37,026 nucleotides of DNA, from positions 1-37,026 of the forward strand of contig JAQUYE010000022.1 in assembly GCA_028691965.1 (NCBI GenBank), written 5' to 3'. How positions within the stretch are numbered: position 1 is the stretch's first letter; each line of letters starts with the position of its first letter. The notes under the pieces are model-generated. The model had not been told where the DNA came from. It ran no database searches and was given only the letters and a program-made list of their open reading frames with translations. Source of the stretch: Paludibacter sp. GTDB lineage: Bacteria; Bacteroidota; Bacteroidia; Bacteroidales; Paludibacteraceae. The translations under genes were made by a program, and so were the position numbers. Shown here piece after piece: positions 8,689 through 17,920 of the stretch.

Positions 8689-10665
8689 TTATTTTTCATA
8701 CACACTTAATTCCGTAATTGAAGTAAAGGCAGAAACACTTTTTGTATACTTATGCCAGTGTTGTTGCACTTTAGTGTCACCAATTATGCGAATTGCATTG
8801 GTTTTTACCGGTTCAAATTCGATTACAAATTCAACAAAATGAGGTTGAAAGAAAACGATGTCTGTTTCCGGTAAACGGGGATATGTTTTGAAGGATGGGA
8901 CAGGAATCCATTTTCCTTTTTCATCCTGATACTGAATGTTAAATGAACTCCACCATCCACCAAATTCTTCCATACATCCAAGATGCAGGGCTATCATGCC
9001 GATTTTCTTTGGTGCTTTCCAGCCGTATCCGAAATAATCAACTTTAGGAATGTTGGTTTTTTCAGCCAGACTATAAAAAACAGAACCTTCACCCGACACA
9101 TTACCATCGTTAATAACGTCGACAGTTTGAGCATACATAGGTTTGCCAAATGTATACCAGGTGGAATCAAGCACCTGAGTATTCAGGGTATTCACATTAG
9201 TGTATATAGTATCAGCCAGAGGTGCAATGTTTGAAGATCGCACGAGCAAATCGAATGACTTCTCTACATGCTGTTTGCCATCGCCAAGCCTTAGCTTTAG
9301 TGTGTGTTTGCCTGCTTTTTGTGGAGTTCCGGAGATTTTCCCATTATTAAACTCAACACCAACCGGTAAAGTGCCATCTACTAGTTCCCAATTATACTTT
9401 TGGTTCGAACTGGTGTAAAATTCATATTCGAAGGGGTTTCCGACTGACATAACAGGAGCCGGACCTATATAAAATTCAAGTGGAGTGTTAAATGTGGCTT
9501 TGGTATTTATATGAAAATATTCTTTTCCCTTGCTTATACTTTTCTTTCCTCCGTTTTTCAGGATCACATTTTCTGCTTGTTTCACTGTTCTTGCTATGAT
9601 ATCTGAAATTTTGGCATCAGGCATATCATGACGTGTAACATTGATATAGTTGTCGTTAAATGGTTTTTTCCATTCTTTAATAGGATAAACCAAATCATGG
9701 GGAAGAGCGCTGGCTCCATACATTACACCCAATAAGCCTCCAATGGTGGCTGTCTGATTGTCGGCGTCAAATCCCATTGCACAACCCAAATCCATGGTTA
9801 ACTGGAAGTCTCCTTTACCATATAAAAACGATAAGATTCCACAAGCTCCGTTCAGATTGGCATTCCAGATTGTTTTTGTCATGGCGTTTTCATGTACATA
9901 ATATTTATCGGCCATTATCTTACGTGCTTTTTTCCAGTCGTTGGGGTATTTTTTATATAAATCCACCATTTCACGTACTGTATTGGCATATCTGCTGTCT
10001 GCAGGTAACTGTTGCAAGGCATTCAATACCAACTTCTCAATGTTTTTTTCAAAGAATGCGTTGGCATACATTGCTCCATAGTGCACAGTAGGATGGGCCG
10101 CCCAGTCATCACTCGTGATTCTTGCTGCCCAGTCAGATTTCTGTGCCGCATAGTTTACCATTCCAGGAGCAGTATAAGCCCAAATTTCATTAATTAACTG
10201 TGGGTCTATCTGGTACCAATGAGGATTATTAGCTTTCATTCCCGTAAACGGAGGTGTAAAACCATGATGCATCAAGCCAAGGGCTGCACGGTTAGCCAAC
10301 CAAACCCTGTCACGTACATGATGTAACCAGGCATCACGTAATTGTGCATAAGTAGGTTCGCAACCATATTTCTCCATTTGCATGAGATAAATATATTCAA
10401 AATCAGTATCATCATCCGAGAAAGCGCCGCCAGTGCGTTCGAGCCGGTCGAGATTTTTAGTATAACCATAAGGCCAGTTTTCTTCAGGGCCAGGTTGTTC
10501 AATAAATTTATTCTCAAAAGGCAATCCGTAGAAATTTCCAATTAGCTGACCCAACCAGGCGCCGGCAATTTTATCTTCCATTTCTTCTTTTGAAATCTTC
10601 TTCACTTGTTGAGCCTGCAAACAAAATGGCAGCAGTACTAAAATAAAAACTGTTTTTCTAAGCAT
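8689..10665 (-). CDS. Secreted ADP-ribosylglycohydrolase-fold protein with Ig-like and discoidin-like C-terminal domains
   Basis: This 658-residue protein has a type I signal peptide (cleavage probably after LQA, residue 18). The ARH fold spans about 25-370: KIAGAWLGQLIGNFYGLPFE, first metal motif SDDDTDFEY (83-91), closer to the canonical [TS]DDT than in the two paralogues, and second motif FDADNQTATIGGLLGVMYG (299-317). Residues about 405-476 look like a putative Ig (He_PIG) domain, with LPVGVEFNNGKISGTP. Residues about 530-658 look like a discoidin/CBM32-type beta sandwich ending AIRIIGDT...ITELSVYEK. This suggests a soluble or loosely held enzyme with binding modules. It follows susD by 34 bases in the same operon. 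The exact glycosidic bond cut is unknown. Confidence 0.8.
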   Translation of the reverse strand: MLRKTVFILVLLPFCLQAQQVKKISKEEMEDKIAGAWLGQLIGNFYGLPFENKFIEQPGPEENWPYGYTKNLDRLERTGGAFSDDDTDFEYIYLMQMEKYGCEPTYAQLRDAWLHHVRDRVWLANRAALGLMHHGFTPPFTGMKANNPHWYQIDPQLINEIWAYTAPGMVNYAAQKSDWAARITSDDWAAHPTVHYGAMYANAFFEKNIEKLVLNALQQLPADSRYANTVREMVDLYKKYPNDWKKARKIMADKYYVHENAMTKTIWNANLNGACGILSFLYGKGDFQLTMDLGCAMGFDADNQTATIGGLLGVMYGASALPHDLVYPIKEWKKPFNDNYINVTRHDMPDAKISDIIARTVKQAENVILKNGGKKSISKGKEYFHINTKATFNTPLEFYIGPAPVMSVGNPFEYEFYTSSNQKYNWELVDGTLPVGVEFNNGKISGTPQKAGKHTLKLRLGDGKQHVEKSFDLLVRSSNIAPLADTIYTNVNTLNTQVLDSTWYTFGKPMYAQTVDVINDGNVSGEGSVFYSLAEKTNIPKVDYFGYGWKAPKKIGMIALHLGCMEEFGGWWSSFNIQYQDEKGKWIPVPSFKTYPRLPETDIVFFQPHFVEFVIEFEPVKTNAIRIIGDTKVQQHWHKYTKSVSAFTSITELSVYEK

Positions 10666-10699
10666 AACCTGTATGTTTGGATTTATAGACCAGCATCAA

Positions 10700-12241
10700 T
10701 CACTGTGGATTTCCGGCCAGATTAGGGTTCGTATCAATTGCTGTTTGTGGAATTGGAAATACAAGTTGTGTAGTTGTAACGGGTTTTGCCCACCAGGCAT
10801 TGTGCCATTCTCCGAAACGGATTAAATCCTGTCGGCGATGTCCTTCCCATGCAAATTCTCGTCCCCGCTCTGCTAATAATTCATCTGATGTTAATTCTCC
10901 TGCAGTAAAAGGTGCTAACCCTGAGCGTGTTCTGATGGTTTTAAATTCAGGAATATCAACAGCCTGGGTTGTTTTACCCTGCCTCATCATTGCTTCTGCT
11001 TTCATCATCACAACATCGGCATAACGGAACAATACAAAATCATTTTCCATATCGACTACATCGTATTGTAATCCGTTAGTTTGATATTCATATTTACAGA
11101 AGCGTGCGCCATCCCATTTGTGTCGCGAACGGTATTTGGATTCCGGAAATACAGGATTGTATTTAAACCACAAGGTATCTCCAGCACCGGATAGTTCATA
11201 CAGTTTTTTCCCGTTCATGTCGTATTGTTGACCGTATAGCCATGATTTCTTACGTAAATCAGTATCGCTGTATGAATTAAAAAAATCAGGTGAAGTCATA
11301 AAGCCATCCCATGGCGTATCATTCAGGTTAAATGAATAACGACTCATTGAATTAAGAGTAAGATCGTACCAATAGAAATTCTCTGTGGTTAGTGTTGAAT
11401 TATAAACAATAACGAAAATATTTTCCTTTGAACTTTCATTGTGTATTTTAAAATTATCAAAATAGTTGTTTTCCAACTGATAATGTCCCATGTTTATCAC
11501 ATTATTACACATATCCTCAGCTTCTTTCCATCTGGCTTGACTTGTCCATACTTCTGCGTTAAGGTATAATTTTGCAAGTAAGGTATATGCAAGGCCTTTG
11601 GTTACCCGTCCATAATTCTGAGATGTCGGGACTTCGTCAAGAAATTCGATGTTATTTTTGATTTCATTTTCAACAAAATCAAAAATAAAGGCTCTGGATT
11701 TCTTTGGAGGCAAATTCTTGTCTGTAAAATCAGTTGTAAAAGGTATATCTCCCCATGTATCCATTCCCCAATAGTAGAACAGGGCACGGAGAATTTTTAT
11801 TTCAGCCAGAATTTTATCTTTTCCTGCAAAATTGAATGGAGAACTTTCTGTTTCGTAAAGTACTTCATTACAAGCACTGATTCCACCAAAGACGAACTCC
11901 CAGGCTTGACGATTTATTTTATTGGCAGTCGACACATTGTGTTTTTGCATCTCATCCCATCTGCCATTATCCCACCATTCTCCATCTTCACGTGAAGGAA
12001 TTACACATTCGTCGGAACTGACAGTAACCAATGACCATAGTCTCTGTTCCTCAGGATAAGGCTGTAATTTAGTATATGCCCTTCCAGCATTCATCAAAAG
12101 TGCCTGTTCGCTGGTGAAAAACTTATCCATTGGTATGTCTGAATATACGGTTTCTGATAAATCAGTACATGCTGACAGGTAAATGACTGATATAACTGAT
12201 AGTATTACCAACTTGCTTTTTGAAAATATAGTTGTGTTCAT
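10700..12241 (-). CDS. SusD/RagB-family nutrient-binding lipoprotein
   Basis: This 513-residue protein has a lipobox YLSAC (Cys25) and then the SusD N-terminal pattern (LSETVYSDIPMDKFFTSEQALLMNAGRAYTKL). It has helical repeats typical of the family (ILRALFYYWGMDTWGDIPFTTDF) and the C-terminal signature EGHRRQDLIRFGEW. SusD-type proteins sit on the cell surface as a lid on the SusC barrel and capture the ligand. It starts 10 bases after susC stops. The ligand is inferred as ribose or a ribose-containing molecule because ribokinase heads the operon. Family assignment is secure. Confidence 0.95.
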   Translation of the reverse strand: MNTTIFSKSKLVILSVISVIYLSACTDLSETVYSDIPMDKFFTSEQALLMNAGRAYTKLQPYPEEQRLWSLVTVSSDECVIPSREDGEWWDNGRWDEMQKHNVSTANKINRQAWEFVFGGISACNEVLYETESSPFNFAGKDKILAEIKILRALFYYWGMDTWGDIPFTTDFTDKNLPPKKSRAFIFDFVENEIKNNIEFLDEVPTSQNYGRVTKGLAYTLLAKLYLNAEVWTSQARWKEAEDMCNNVINMGHYQLENNYFDNFKIHNESSKENIFVIVYNSTLTTENFYWYDLTLNSMSRYSFNLNDTPWDGFMTSPDFFNSYSDTDLRKKSWLYGQQYDMNGKKLYELSGAGDTLWFKYNPVFPESKYRSRHKWDGARFCKYEYQTNGLQYDVVDMENDFVLFRYADVVMMKAEAMMRQGKTTQAVDIPEFKTIRTRSGLAPFTAGELTSDELLAERGREFAWEGHRRQDLIRFGEWHNAWWAKPVTTTQLVFPIPQTAIDTNPNLAGNPQ

Positions 12242-12251
12242 CTCAATTGAA

Positions 12252-15206
12252 TTAGAATGTAATGTTTACTCCTATGGTAACTCCTGTAGTAACCGGATAA
12301 TAGTTCATATACTCGATTCCGGGTTGCAAACCGCTGAGTGATACTTCCGGGTTAACTCCTTTGTATGCTGTCAGACAAAAAACATCCTGTGCCGACACGT
12401 ACAATCTCATATTGGAAACGTATGTTGATAAATTCTTTAAGTTGTACCCTACTGTCACATTATCCATCTTTAAATATGATCCATTTTCAACATATTTAGA
12501 AGAATAAAGCTGAGATCCGGTAAATGCAGGATTGTCCAGTTGTGACTTCAGGATATTTTTAAGTCCCAGTGTGCTGAAATTTTCATAATATAAACGGTAT
12601 GAATTCAATACTTCACCCCCTACAGAAGCCCGTAAAGCAAATGAAGCATCCCAGTTTTTCATGATGAATGTGTTGCTCCAACCCATTATAAAATCAGGAT
12701 ATGCATTACCGATAACTTCCCATTTCGACTCAGGTACTTTCCCGTCAGGCATCTGATTTTTAAATTTATCATTCCCAAAGTCATCTACACCAAGCCATAC
12801 CGGCCCATAGAATGTTCCGAGACTTTTTCCTTCTTCCATTCGCTGAGAAAACACTGCAATATCTCCAGATAACCAACCGGTTTTGTAAGTCCCGTTAGTA
12901 AATTCCTCGTTGGTAAATTTCTCAAGGATGTTTTTATTGCTACTTATAGTCAGATAGGTATTCCATTGAAAGTTTTGTTGTTTGACAGGTACTCCATTGA
13001 AGGTTATTTCAATTCCACTGTTACGAATGGTACCAACATTCGTAAACATTTCGGTGTAAAGGTAGGGAGGTACAGAAACCTGATAGTTATACAATAAATC
13101 CGTACTTCTGCGGAGATAATAATCAATTGTTCCACCTATGCGATTCTCTAAAATTGAAAAGTCAATTCCTGCATTTATTTCATGTTTCTTTTCCCAGCGT
13201 AGTTCCGGATTTGGATTACTTACAGGCTGGTAGGTGTTAATCCATTCTCCATTATAATAAAAACGACCAGCTCTGCCCATCATTATTTGCGATTTGTAAT
13301 TTGAAAATTCCTGATTACCGGTAGCTCCATATCCTAATCGTACTTTCAAATCATTGACCCAACTCAGACTTTGAATAAACGATTCCTCGTTCATTCTCCA
13401 GCCGATGCTTACCGCCGGGAACCATCCCCATTTATTATTGTCACCAAATCGGGAGGAGCCTTCACGACGCAAAGAGCCAGAAAACAAATACTTTTCATTT
13501 AGATTGTACATGACTCTACCGAAAAATGAAATCAATTTACTCATCTCACGGTATGAATACATAGAGGCGGTGCCTAAACTGAGTGCTGATCCTGCACCTA
13601 TATTATTTACGCCATATAAATCAGTATCGAATCCTTTATTCGACATGCCTGAATAGTGCATGTTTTCTTCCTGATATGAATAGCCGGCAAGAGCCTGTAT
13701 CGTATGTCCGCCCCATGAATTTAAATAGTTCACAGTGCTTTCATACTGGAGCTTATTGCTGCTTCCGTTTTCAATACTTGCTATTCCATCACTTCCAATA
13801 GCACTGGGGTAATAGCGCGTGCGATAGCGATTTGTCTCCCATCTGGATTTTTCATACGAAATAAAATTATCCCATTTTAATCCTCTTACAAAAGGAATAT
13901 TCAATGATGCTCTTACATTTCCACCAAAGTCATCTGTTTCTCCATCACGTGATTCTTCCTTCATCATGGCCACAGGATTATAATAACTTATTCCATCAAC
14001 ACGTTTGTAGCCTCCGGATAATGTATTATTGTCATCGTAAACCGGTTCTGTTGGGTTATGGATAAATGCCTGGTAGAAAATGTCATAATTAGCCGGATCG
14101 TATTTACGCATCGAATAAAAGGAATGATAGTTTAGTGTAAGTATTCCTTTTAAAGCTTTTTGTTGAATGTTTGTTCTGGCCAGTAACTTGCTCAGGTTAT
14201 TGTTTTTTAGTAGTCCCTGATTTTGTTCTAAATTTAGTGTAGTACGATGTGAAAATTCCTCATTTCCACCTGAGATAGCGAGATTGTGTTTATGACTTAG
14301 CGGAATATTTCTGGTGACTTCATTAAACCAGTCAGTATTGCCTTCATAAAGACTGTTAGCTTTGCCGGGTGCATATTGATTGATTGCATTTCTGAATTCG
14401 TCAGCACTTAAATTCTCAACCATCCTGGGAGCAACCTGAATGGTTGCAAGTCCCTGATATTCTACAACTGTCTTTCCTATGCCGGCTTGTTTAGTCGTAA
14501 TAATTATAACCCCGTTAGTACCCCTTGTTCCATATATTGCTGCTGCAGAGCCATCTTTCAATACATCAATTGATTCAACCTCCTGAAAGTTGATGTTTTT
14601 TAAATCAGCACCCGCAACGCCATCAATAATAATCAAAGGGCCCTGCCCGGAGGTTAGTGTATTGGTGCCTCTTAAAATAATTTCATATCCGGCCTGTGGG
14701 TCGGCCCCACTTGAATTGACAACAGATAACCCGGCTATTTTACCCTGTAATAATCCAGCTGCATTGGAAAATGATCCTTGATTGAAGTTTTCAGATTTCA
14801 GGGTTGATATTGATCCTGTAATTTCTTTTCTTGAACTTTTACCATATCCAATTACTACGACTTCGTCAATTGTTTTGATATCTTCGATAAGGATTACATT
14901 CAACTTACTTTGCTTATTGACGCTGATTTCTTTTGTTGTAAATCCGATATATGAAAATAGCAGGACTTCTGAGTCAGAAGTAAGTTCAATCCTGTAGTTG
15001 CCATTTAAGTCTGATATAACTCCGACGTTTCCGTTCTTTTGTTTGATATTAACACCAGGTAAAGGCTGGTTGTTAATATCTGAAACAATGCCCGTTACTA
15101 CAAACGGATTGTTAGCATATACGGATCCAGCACTAATCAGAATAAGTAAGAATACAAATAAACATTGAGTGATAGGTCTGCGAATTGACCCTTTACGATG
15201 TCTCAT
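12252..15206 (-). CDS. SusC/RagA-family TonB-dependent outer-membrane transporter
   Basis: This 984-residue protein has a signal peptide of about 31 residues (cleavage near SVYA). A carboxypeptidase-regulatory-like domain occupies about 36-108 (VTGIVSDINNQPLPGVNIKQ). A TonB-box-like segment DEVVVIGYGKSSRKEITGSI (114-133) follows, then the plug with the SusC-type strands LIIIDGVAGADL and ESIDVLKDGSAAAIYGTRG, then a 22-strand-type barrel ending in a C-terminal aromatic/hydrophobic strand (GVTIGVNITF). It works with the SusD partner encoded directly downstream, importing ligand with TonB energy. Its length is near the usual 1,000 residues, and no extra signalling (STN) domain is seen, so sigma/anti-sigma control is not expected. 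Substrate by context is ribose or small ribosides. Confidence 0.95.
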   Translation of the reverse strand: MRHRKGSIRRPITQCLFVFLLILISAGSVYANNPFVVTGIVSDINNQPLPGVNIKQKNGNVGVISDLNGNYRIELTSDSEVLLFSYIGFTTKEISVNKQSKLNVILIEDIKTIDEVVVIGYGKSSRKEITGSISTLKSENFNQGSFSNAAGLLQGKIAGLSVVNSSGADPQAGYEIILRGTNTLTSGQGPLIIIDGVAGADLKNINFQEVESIDVLKDGSAAAIYGTRGTNGVIIITTKQAGIGKTVVEYQGLATIQVAPRMVENLSADEFRNAINQYAPGKANSLYEGNTDWFNEVTRNIPLSHKHNLAISGGNEEFSHRTTLNLEQNQGLLKNNNLSKLLARTNIQQKALKGILTLNYHSFYSMRKYDPANYDIFYQAFIHNPTEPVYDDNNTLSGGYKRVDGISYYNPVAMMKEESRDGETDDFGGNVRASLNIPFVRGLKWDNFISYEKSRWETNRYRTRYYPSAIGSDGIASIENGSSNKLQYESTVNYLNSWGGHTIQALAGYSYQEENMHYSGMSNKGFDTDLYGVNNIGAGSALSLGTASMYSYREMSKLISFFGRVMYNLNEKYLFSGSLRREGSSRFGDNNKWGWFPAVSIGWRMNEESFIQSLSWVNDLKVRLGYGATGNQEFSNYKSQIMMGRAGRFYYNGEWINTYQPVSNPNPELRWEKKHEINAGIDFSILENRIGGTIDYYLRRSTDLLYNYQVSVPPYLYTEMFTNVGTIRNSGIEITFNGVPVKQQNFQWNTYLTISSNKNILEKFTNEEFTNGTYKTGWLSGDIAVFSQRMEEGKSLGTFYGPVWLGVDDFGNDKFKNQMPDGKVPESKWEVIGNAYPDFIMGWSNTFIMKNWDASFALRASVGGEVLNSYRLYYENFSTLGLKNILKSQLDNPAFTGSQLYSSKYVENGSYLKMDNVTVGYNLKNLSTYVSNMRLYVSAQDVFCLTAYKGVNPEVSLSGLQPGIEYMNYYPVTTGVTIGVNITF

Positions 15207-15242
15207 AATATGTAATTTAAGGTAATACTTAACAACTCAGAC

Positions 15243-16151
15243 TCAAAGTTGAATCTCTTTTCTGTAAGGAATAGCGGCTTGAGCTCCTTCTCTGGTGACA
15301 GTTATGCCGGCCGCTTTTGTAGCCATTTTTACAGCATCTTCAATTGTCAAACCTTCTGATATGCCCACACAAAATGCACCACAAAACGTATCTCCTGCTG
15401 CTGTTGTATCTACAGCTTCAACCATATCTGCTGCTACAAAAGAGTAGTTTTGACCATCCTTAATCAATGCTCCTTTTGATCCTAACGTGATGACTACCTT
15501 GTCAACTCCTTTTGCTGCAATTATATCAGCAGCCTGTTTAGCAGTTTCCAGGTCAAAGACTTTGATGCCCGATAGCATTTCTGCTTCAGTTTTATTTGGT
15601 ATAATCGTATAAAGGCAATTGAGAAGCTCGTTCGATAAAAAAGCTGCCGGAGCAGGGTTTAATACAACTTTGATTCCTTTTTCATAGGCTAATTTGGCTG
15701 CATATTCTACCGTATCCATTGGTACTTCCAGTTGCATCAATAATATATCAGCACTTTCAATTACTTTTCTGGCTTTTTCAATGTCTTTCGGACTCAAACT
15801 TCCATTCGCACCGGAAGCGACAACTATGCAATTCTCACCATTTCTGTCGACCATAATTAGCGCAACGCCGGATGGCAGGTTCTGATCTGATAAAATATAA
15901 TCTGTCACAATATTTTCTTCTCCATACATTTCGACCGATTGTCGGCCGAACAAGTCATTTCCGGTTTTAGAAATAAAAGTAACATTGCCCCCCATTCGTG
16001 CGATAGCCACCGCCTGGTTAGCTCCTTTTCCGCCTGGATTCATCATGAAAGCACCACCTAAAACAGTTTCTCCGGGAACAGGCAGCCTGTCCGATTTAAC
16101 GACCATATCTGTATTGCAACTTCCAACAACAACGATTTTTTTTAAGTTCAT
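15243..16151 (-). CDS. rbsK: Ribokinase (PfkB family)
   Basis: This 302-residue cytoplasmic kinase converts ribose plus ATP to ribose-5-phosphate. The N-terminal strand VVVGSCNTDMVVKSDRLPVPGET and the sugar-binding NPGGKGANQAVA (38-49) are ribokinase signatures. PNKTEAE (185-191) and the anion-hole/catalytic DTTAAGDTFCGAF, with base Asp254, complete the active site. The length matches E. coli RbsK. It is the first gene of the minus-strand operon, with a -7 promoter box about 55-60 bases upstream and 36 bases between it and susC. This gene is the strongest clue that the whole operon handles ribose. A related pentose or deoxyribose kinase is possible but less likely given the full set of motifs. 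Confidence 0.93.
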   Translation of the reverse strand: MNLKKIVVVGSCNTDMVVKSDRLPVPGETVLGGAFMMNPGGKGANQAVAIARMGGNVTFISKTGNDLFGRQSVEMYGEENIVTDYILSDQNLPSGVALIMVDRNGENCIVVASGANGSLSPKDIEKARKVIESADILLMQLEVPMDTVEYAAKLAYEKGIKVVLNPAPAAFLSNELLNCLYTIIPNKTEAEMLSGIKVFDLETAKQAADIIAAKGVDKVVITLGSKGALIKDGQNYSFVAADMVEAVDTTAAGDTFCGAFCVGISEGLTIEDAVKMATKAAGITVTREGAQAAIPYRKEIQL

Positions 16152-16204
16152 GGAATAGTTTTTTAGATTAAGATTCTAAATGATTGTTCTAACTAAATTT
16201 CAAT

Positions 16205-16213
16205 GCAAACATA
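16205..16213 (-). promoter_or_regulatory. Bacteroidota -7 promoter box for the ribose-type operon
   Basis: On the minus strand this reads TATGTTTGC, an exact match to TAnnTTTG(C/T). It lies 54 bases upstream of the ribokinase ATG. No convincing -33 TTG box is seen at the usual spacing, which may mean that an activator is needed. Confidence 0.5.
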
Positions 16214-16259
16214 AAACTCATTTCATACAAGAAAAAACAAGAAAAGTCCTAAAATAATA

Positions 16260-16288
16260 ATTGCAAATTGCAATATATTGTTATCAAT
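16260..16288. promoter_or_regulatory. Cluster of inverted repeats, candidate operator in the divergent region
   Basis: ATTGCAAATTGCAAT (16260-16274) is a 15-base inverted repeat around a central A. Three bases on, ATTGTTATCAAT (16277-16288) has the form ATTG-N4-CAAT. The pair lies between the ribokinase -7 box (16205-16213) and the regulator -7 box (16365-16373). A further TTGCAAT (16370-16376) overlaps the latter. The region is strongly AT-rich, so chance repeats are possible. Confidence 0.4.
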
Positions 16289-16364
16289 AGCTTATTATAA
16301 TCTATTAATCAGCTTTTTAAATATATCATATTACGGTTATTATAATAATTTCAAATATATTTAT

Positions 16365-16373
16365 TATTTTTGC
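16365..16373 (+). promoter_or_regulatory. -7 promoter box for the putative regulator gene
   Basis: TATTTTTGC matches TAnnTTTG(C/T). It ends 30 bases before the ATG at 16403. It overlaps a possible upstream TTG start at 16370, which argues for the ATG at 16403 as the true start. Confidence 0.5.
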
Positions 16374-16402
16374 AATTATACACTCTTTTTGCAGAACTCA
16401 TC

Positions 16403-17920
16403 ATGTCTAAATTATCTTCACTTGTCAGTCTGATTAAATCATTTACTAAAGCTGAAAAAAAGAAAATATCATCATTTCTTACGCAAGAAAATAAAACAGA
16501 TTATGCCTTCCTGTATAAAATTATTGATAGTAATACTGCATATAGTCTGACACAGATCAAGGATGAATTTTTAAAAAAACGCCCTGATACTGCATTTAAT
16601 ACATCTGTCAACTATCTGTTTGACAGTTTGTTATCAATACTCAATCAGTTGAGAACCGGTCAGGATAGCTTCTATGCTTTATTCAACCAGCTTATGAATG
16701 TAAAAGTACTATACGAGAAGTCAATTTACCAAGAATGCTTTCAGTTACTTACAAAGATACAAAATGAAGCAGTTAAATATGAAAATTTTACAATATTACT
16801 TATAGCCCAGAAAATGGAACTGGATTATCTTCAAAGTCTTGATTTCCCAAATTTGTCTGAGCAGGAATTACTTAACAAACAATTTAAAATTAACGACACG
16901 CTAAAAAAAATCAGGAAGATTAATGAACATGCTTCATTATATGAACTATTAAAACATAGAATCCTACATAAAGGACCTGTTCGCTCCAACAAACAGAAAC
17001 AGGAAATGAACGATCTTGTTGTAAGTGAAATGAGTATTGTTTCAAGTTCTGGTTTTGAAAATTTCGAAATTCAGAAAAATCATAAACTTTTTCAATCTAA
17101 TTATCTAATTAATGTAGGTGATTATAAATCAGCCATCAATTCTTACTATGAACTTAACACAATATTTGAGCATAATATGCATCTATTGAGTAATCCTCCA
17201 ATGTACTATCTCAACACAATTGAAGGAGTACTGGGGAGCTTGAGAACAATTCGTAATTACGAAGGAATGACTTATTTTATTGATCAACTGAGCAAACTTG
17301 AGACTTCTTCCGTTCACTTTAAGTATCAAATTGATTGTGTTATTTTCCTATATAGTTTACTTCCTTTAATAGATACAGGAGAATTTGCAAAAGCCATCAA
17401 ATTGATGGACGAGAACAAAGAACGTATTATTGATAAAACTGATTTACTAAGTACTGAAAAACAGATTCAATTACTGCTTTATACTGCAATTGTATATTTG
17501 GGAACAGAAGAGCCCAATAAAGCAAGAAAAATTATTACCAGGATTACGCAAACCGAACGAAAGGTTTTTTCTTTACCTTTGTTCAGGACAATACGGCTTG
17601 TTAACCTGATGGTACTATATGAACTAAAAGAATTCGACTTCATGGATTTTGAAATAAGATCTGTAAAACGCGAAATTCAAAATAACGAAAAAAGTTACCA
17701 ATTAGAACAGATTATTATCAAGTTTATCAGCAAAACGCCAGACGAACTGAGTGAACAGAAAAGATTGTTAGTTTGGCAAAAGTTAAAACCTCAACTAGAT
17801 GAGATGCAAAATGATAAATTTGAGATGCAATTACTTCAAGTATTTAATTTCACTGCATGGATTGAATCTAAAGTATTTAAAGTTCCACTTTATAAAATTT
17901 TAAAAAAGAAACTGAAATGA
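16403..17920 (+). CDS. Putative transcriptional regulator, all-helical protein of unknown family (position of rusR)
   Basis: From ATG 16403 the product is 505 residues, starting MSKLSSLVSLIKSFTKAEKKK. It looks wholly alpha-helical, soluble and TPR-like (for example YKSAINSYYELNTIFEHN; KARKIITRITQTERKVFSL), with no signal peptide and no membrane span. The basic N-terminal stretch KAEKKKISSF followed by short helices could form a DNA- or RNA-binding part, but no clear helix-turn-helix was identified. It is divergent from the ribose-type operon. In the Bacteroides rus locus a regulator gene occupies the matching position, so control of the operon is a reasonable guess. Its DNA is markedly AT-rich (14 of 60 G/C in 16441-16500). 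I do not recognise the family with certainty. Confidence 0.6.
   Translation: MSKLSSLVSLIKSFTKAEKKKISSFLTQENKTDYAFLYKIIDSNTAYSLTQIKDEFLKKRPDTAFNTSVNYLFDSLLSILNQLRTGQDSFYALFNQLMNVKVLYEKSIYQECFQLLTKIQNEAVKYENFTILLIAQKMELDYLQSLDFPNLSEQELLNKQFKINDTLKKIRKINEHASLYELLKHRILHKGPVRSNKQKQEMNDLVVSEMSIVSSSGFENFEIQKNHKLFQSNYLINVGDYKSAINSYYELNTIFEHNMHLLSNPPMYYLNTIEGVLGSLRTIRNYEGMTYFIDQLSKLETSSVHFKYQIDCVIFLYSLLPLIDTGEFAKAIKLMDENKERIIDKTDLLSTEKQIQLLLYTAIVYLGTEEPNKARKIITRITQTERKVFSLPLFRTIRLVNLMVLYELKEFDFMDFEIRSVKREIQNNEKSYQLEQIIIKFISKTPDELSEQKRLLVWQKLKPQLDEMQNDKFEMQLLQVFNFTAWIESKVFKVPLYKILKKKLK

Noticed and set aside
5493..10665. ARH-fold genes as part of a DarTG-like toxin-antitoxin system
   Set aside because: They carry secretion signals and sit in a SusC/SusD operon. 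No DarT-type ADP-ribosyltransferase or macrodomain antitoxin is present.
16370..16402. TTG start at 16370 for the putative regulator
   Set aside because: It falls within the -7 promoter box. ATG 16403 starts MSKLSSLVSLIKS, a normal N-terminus.
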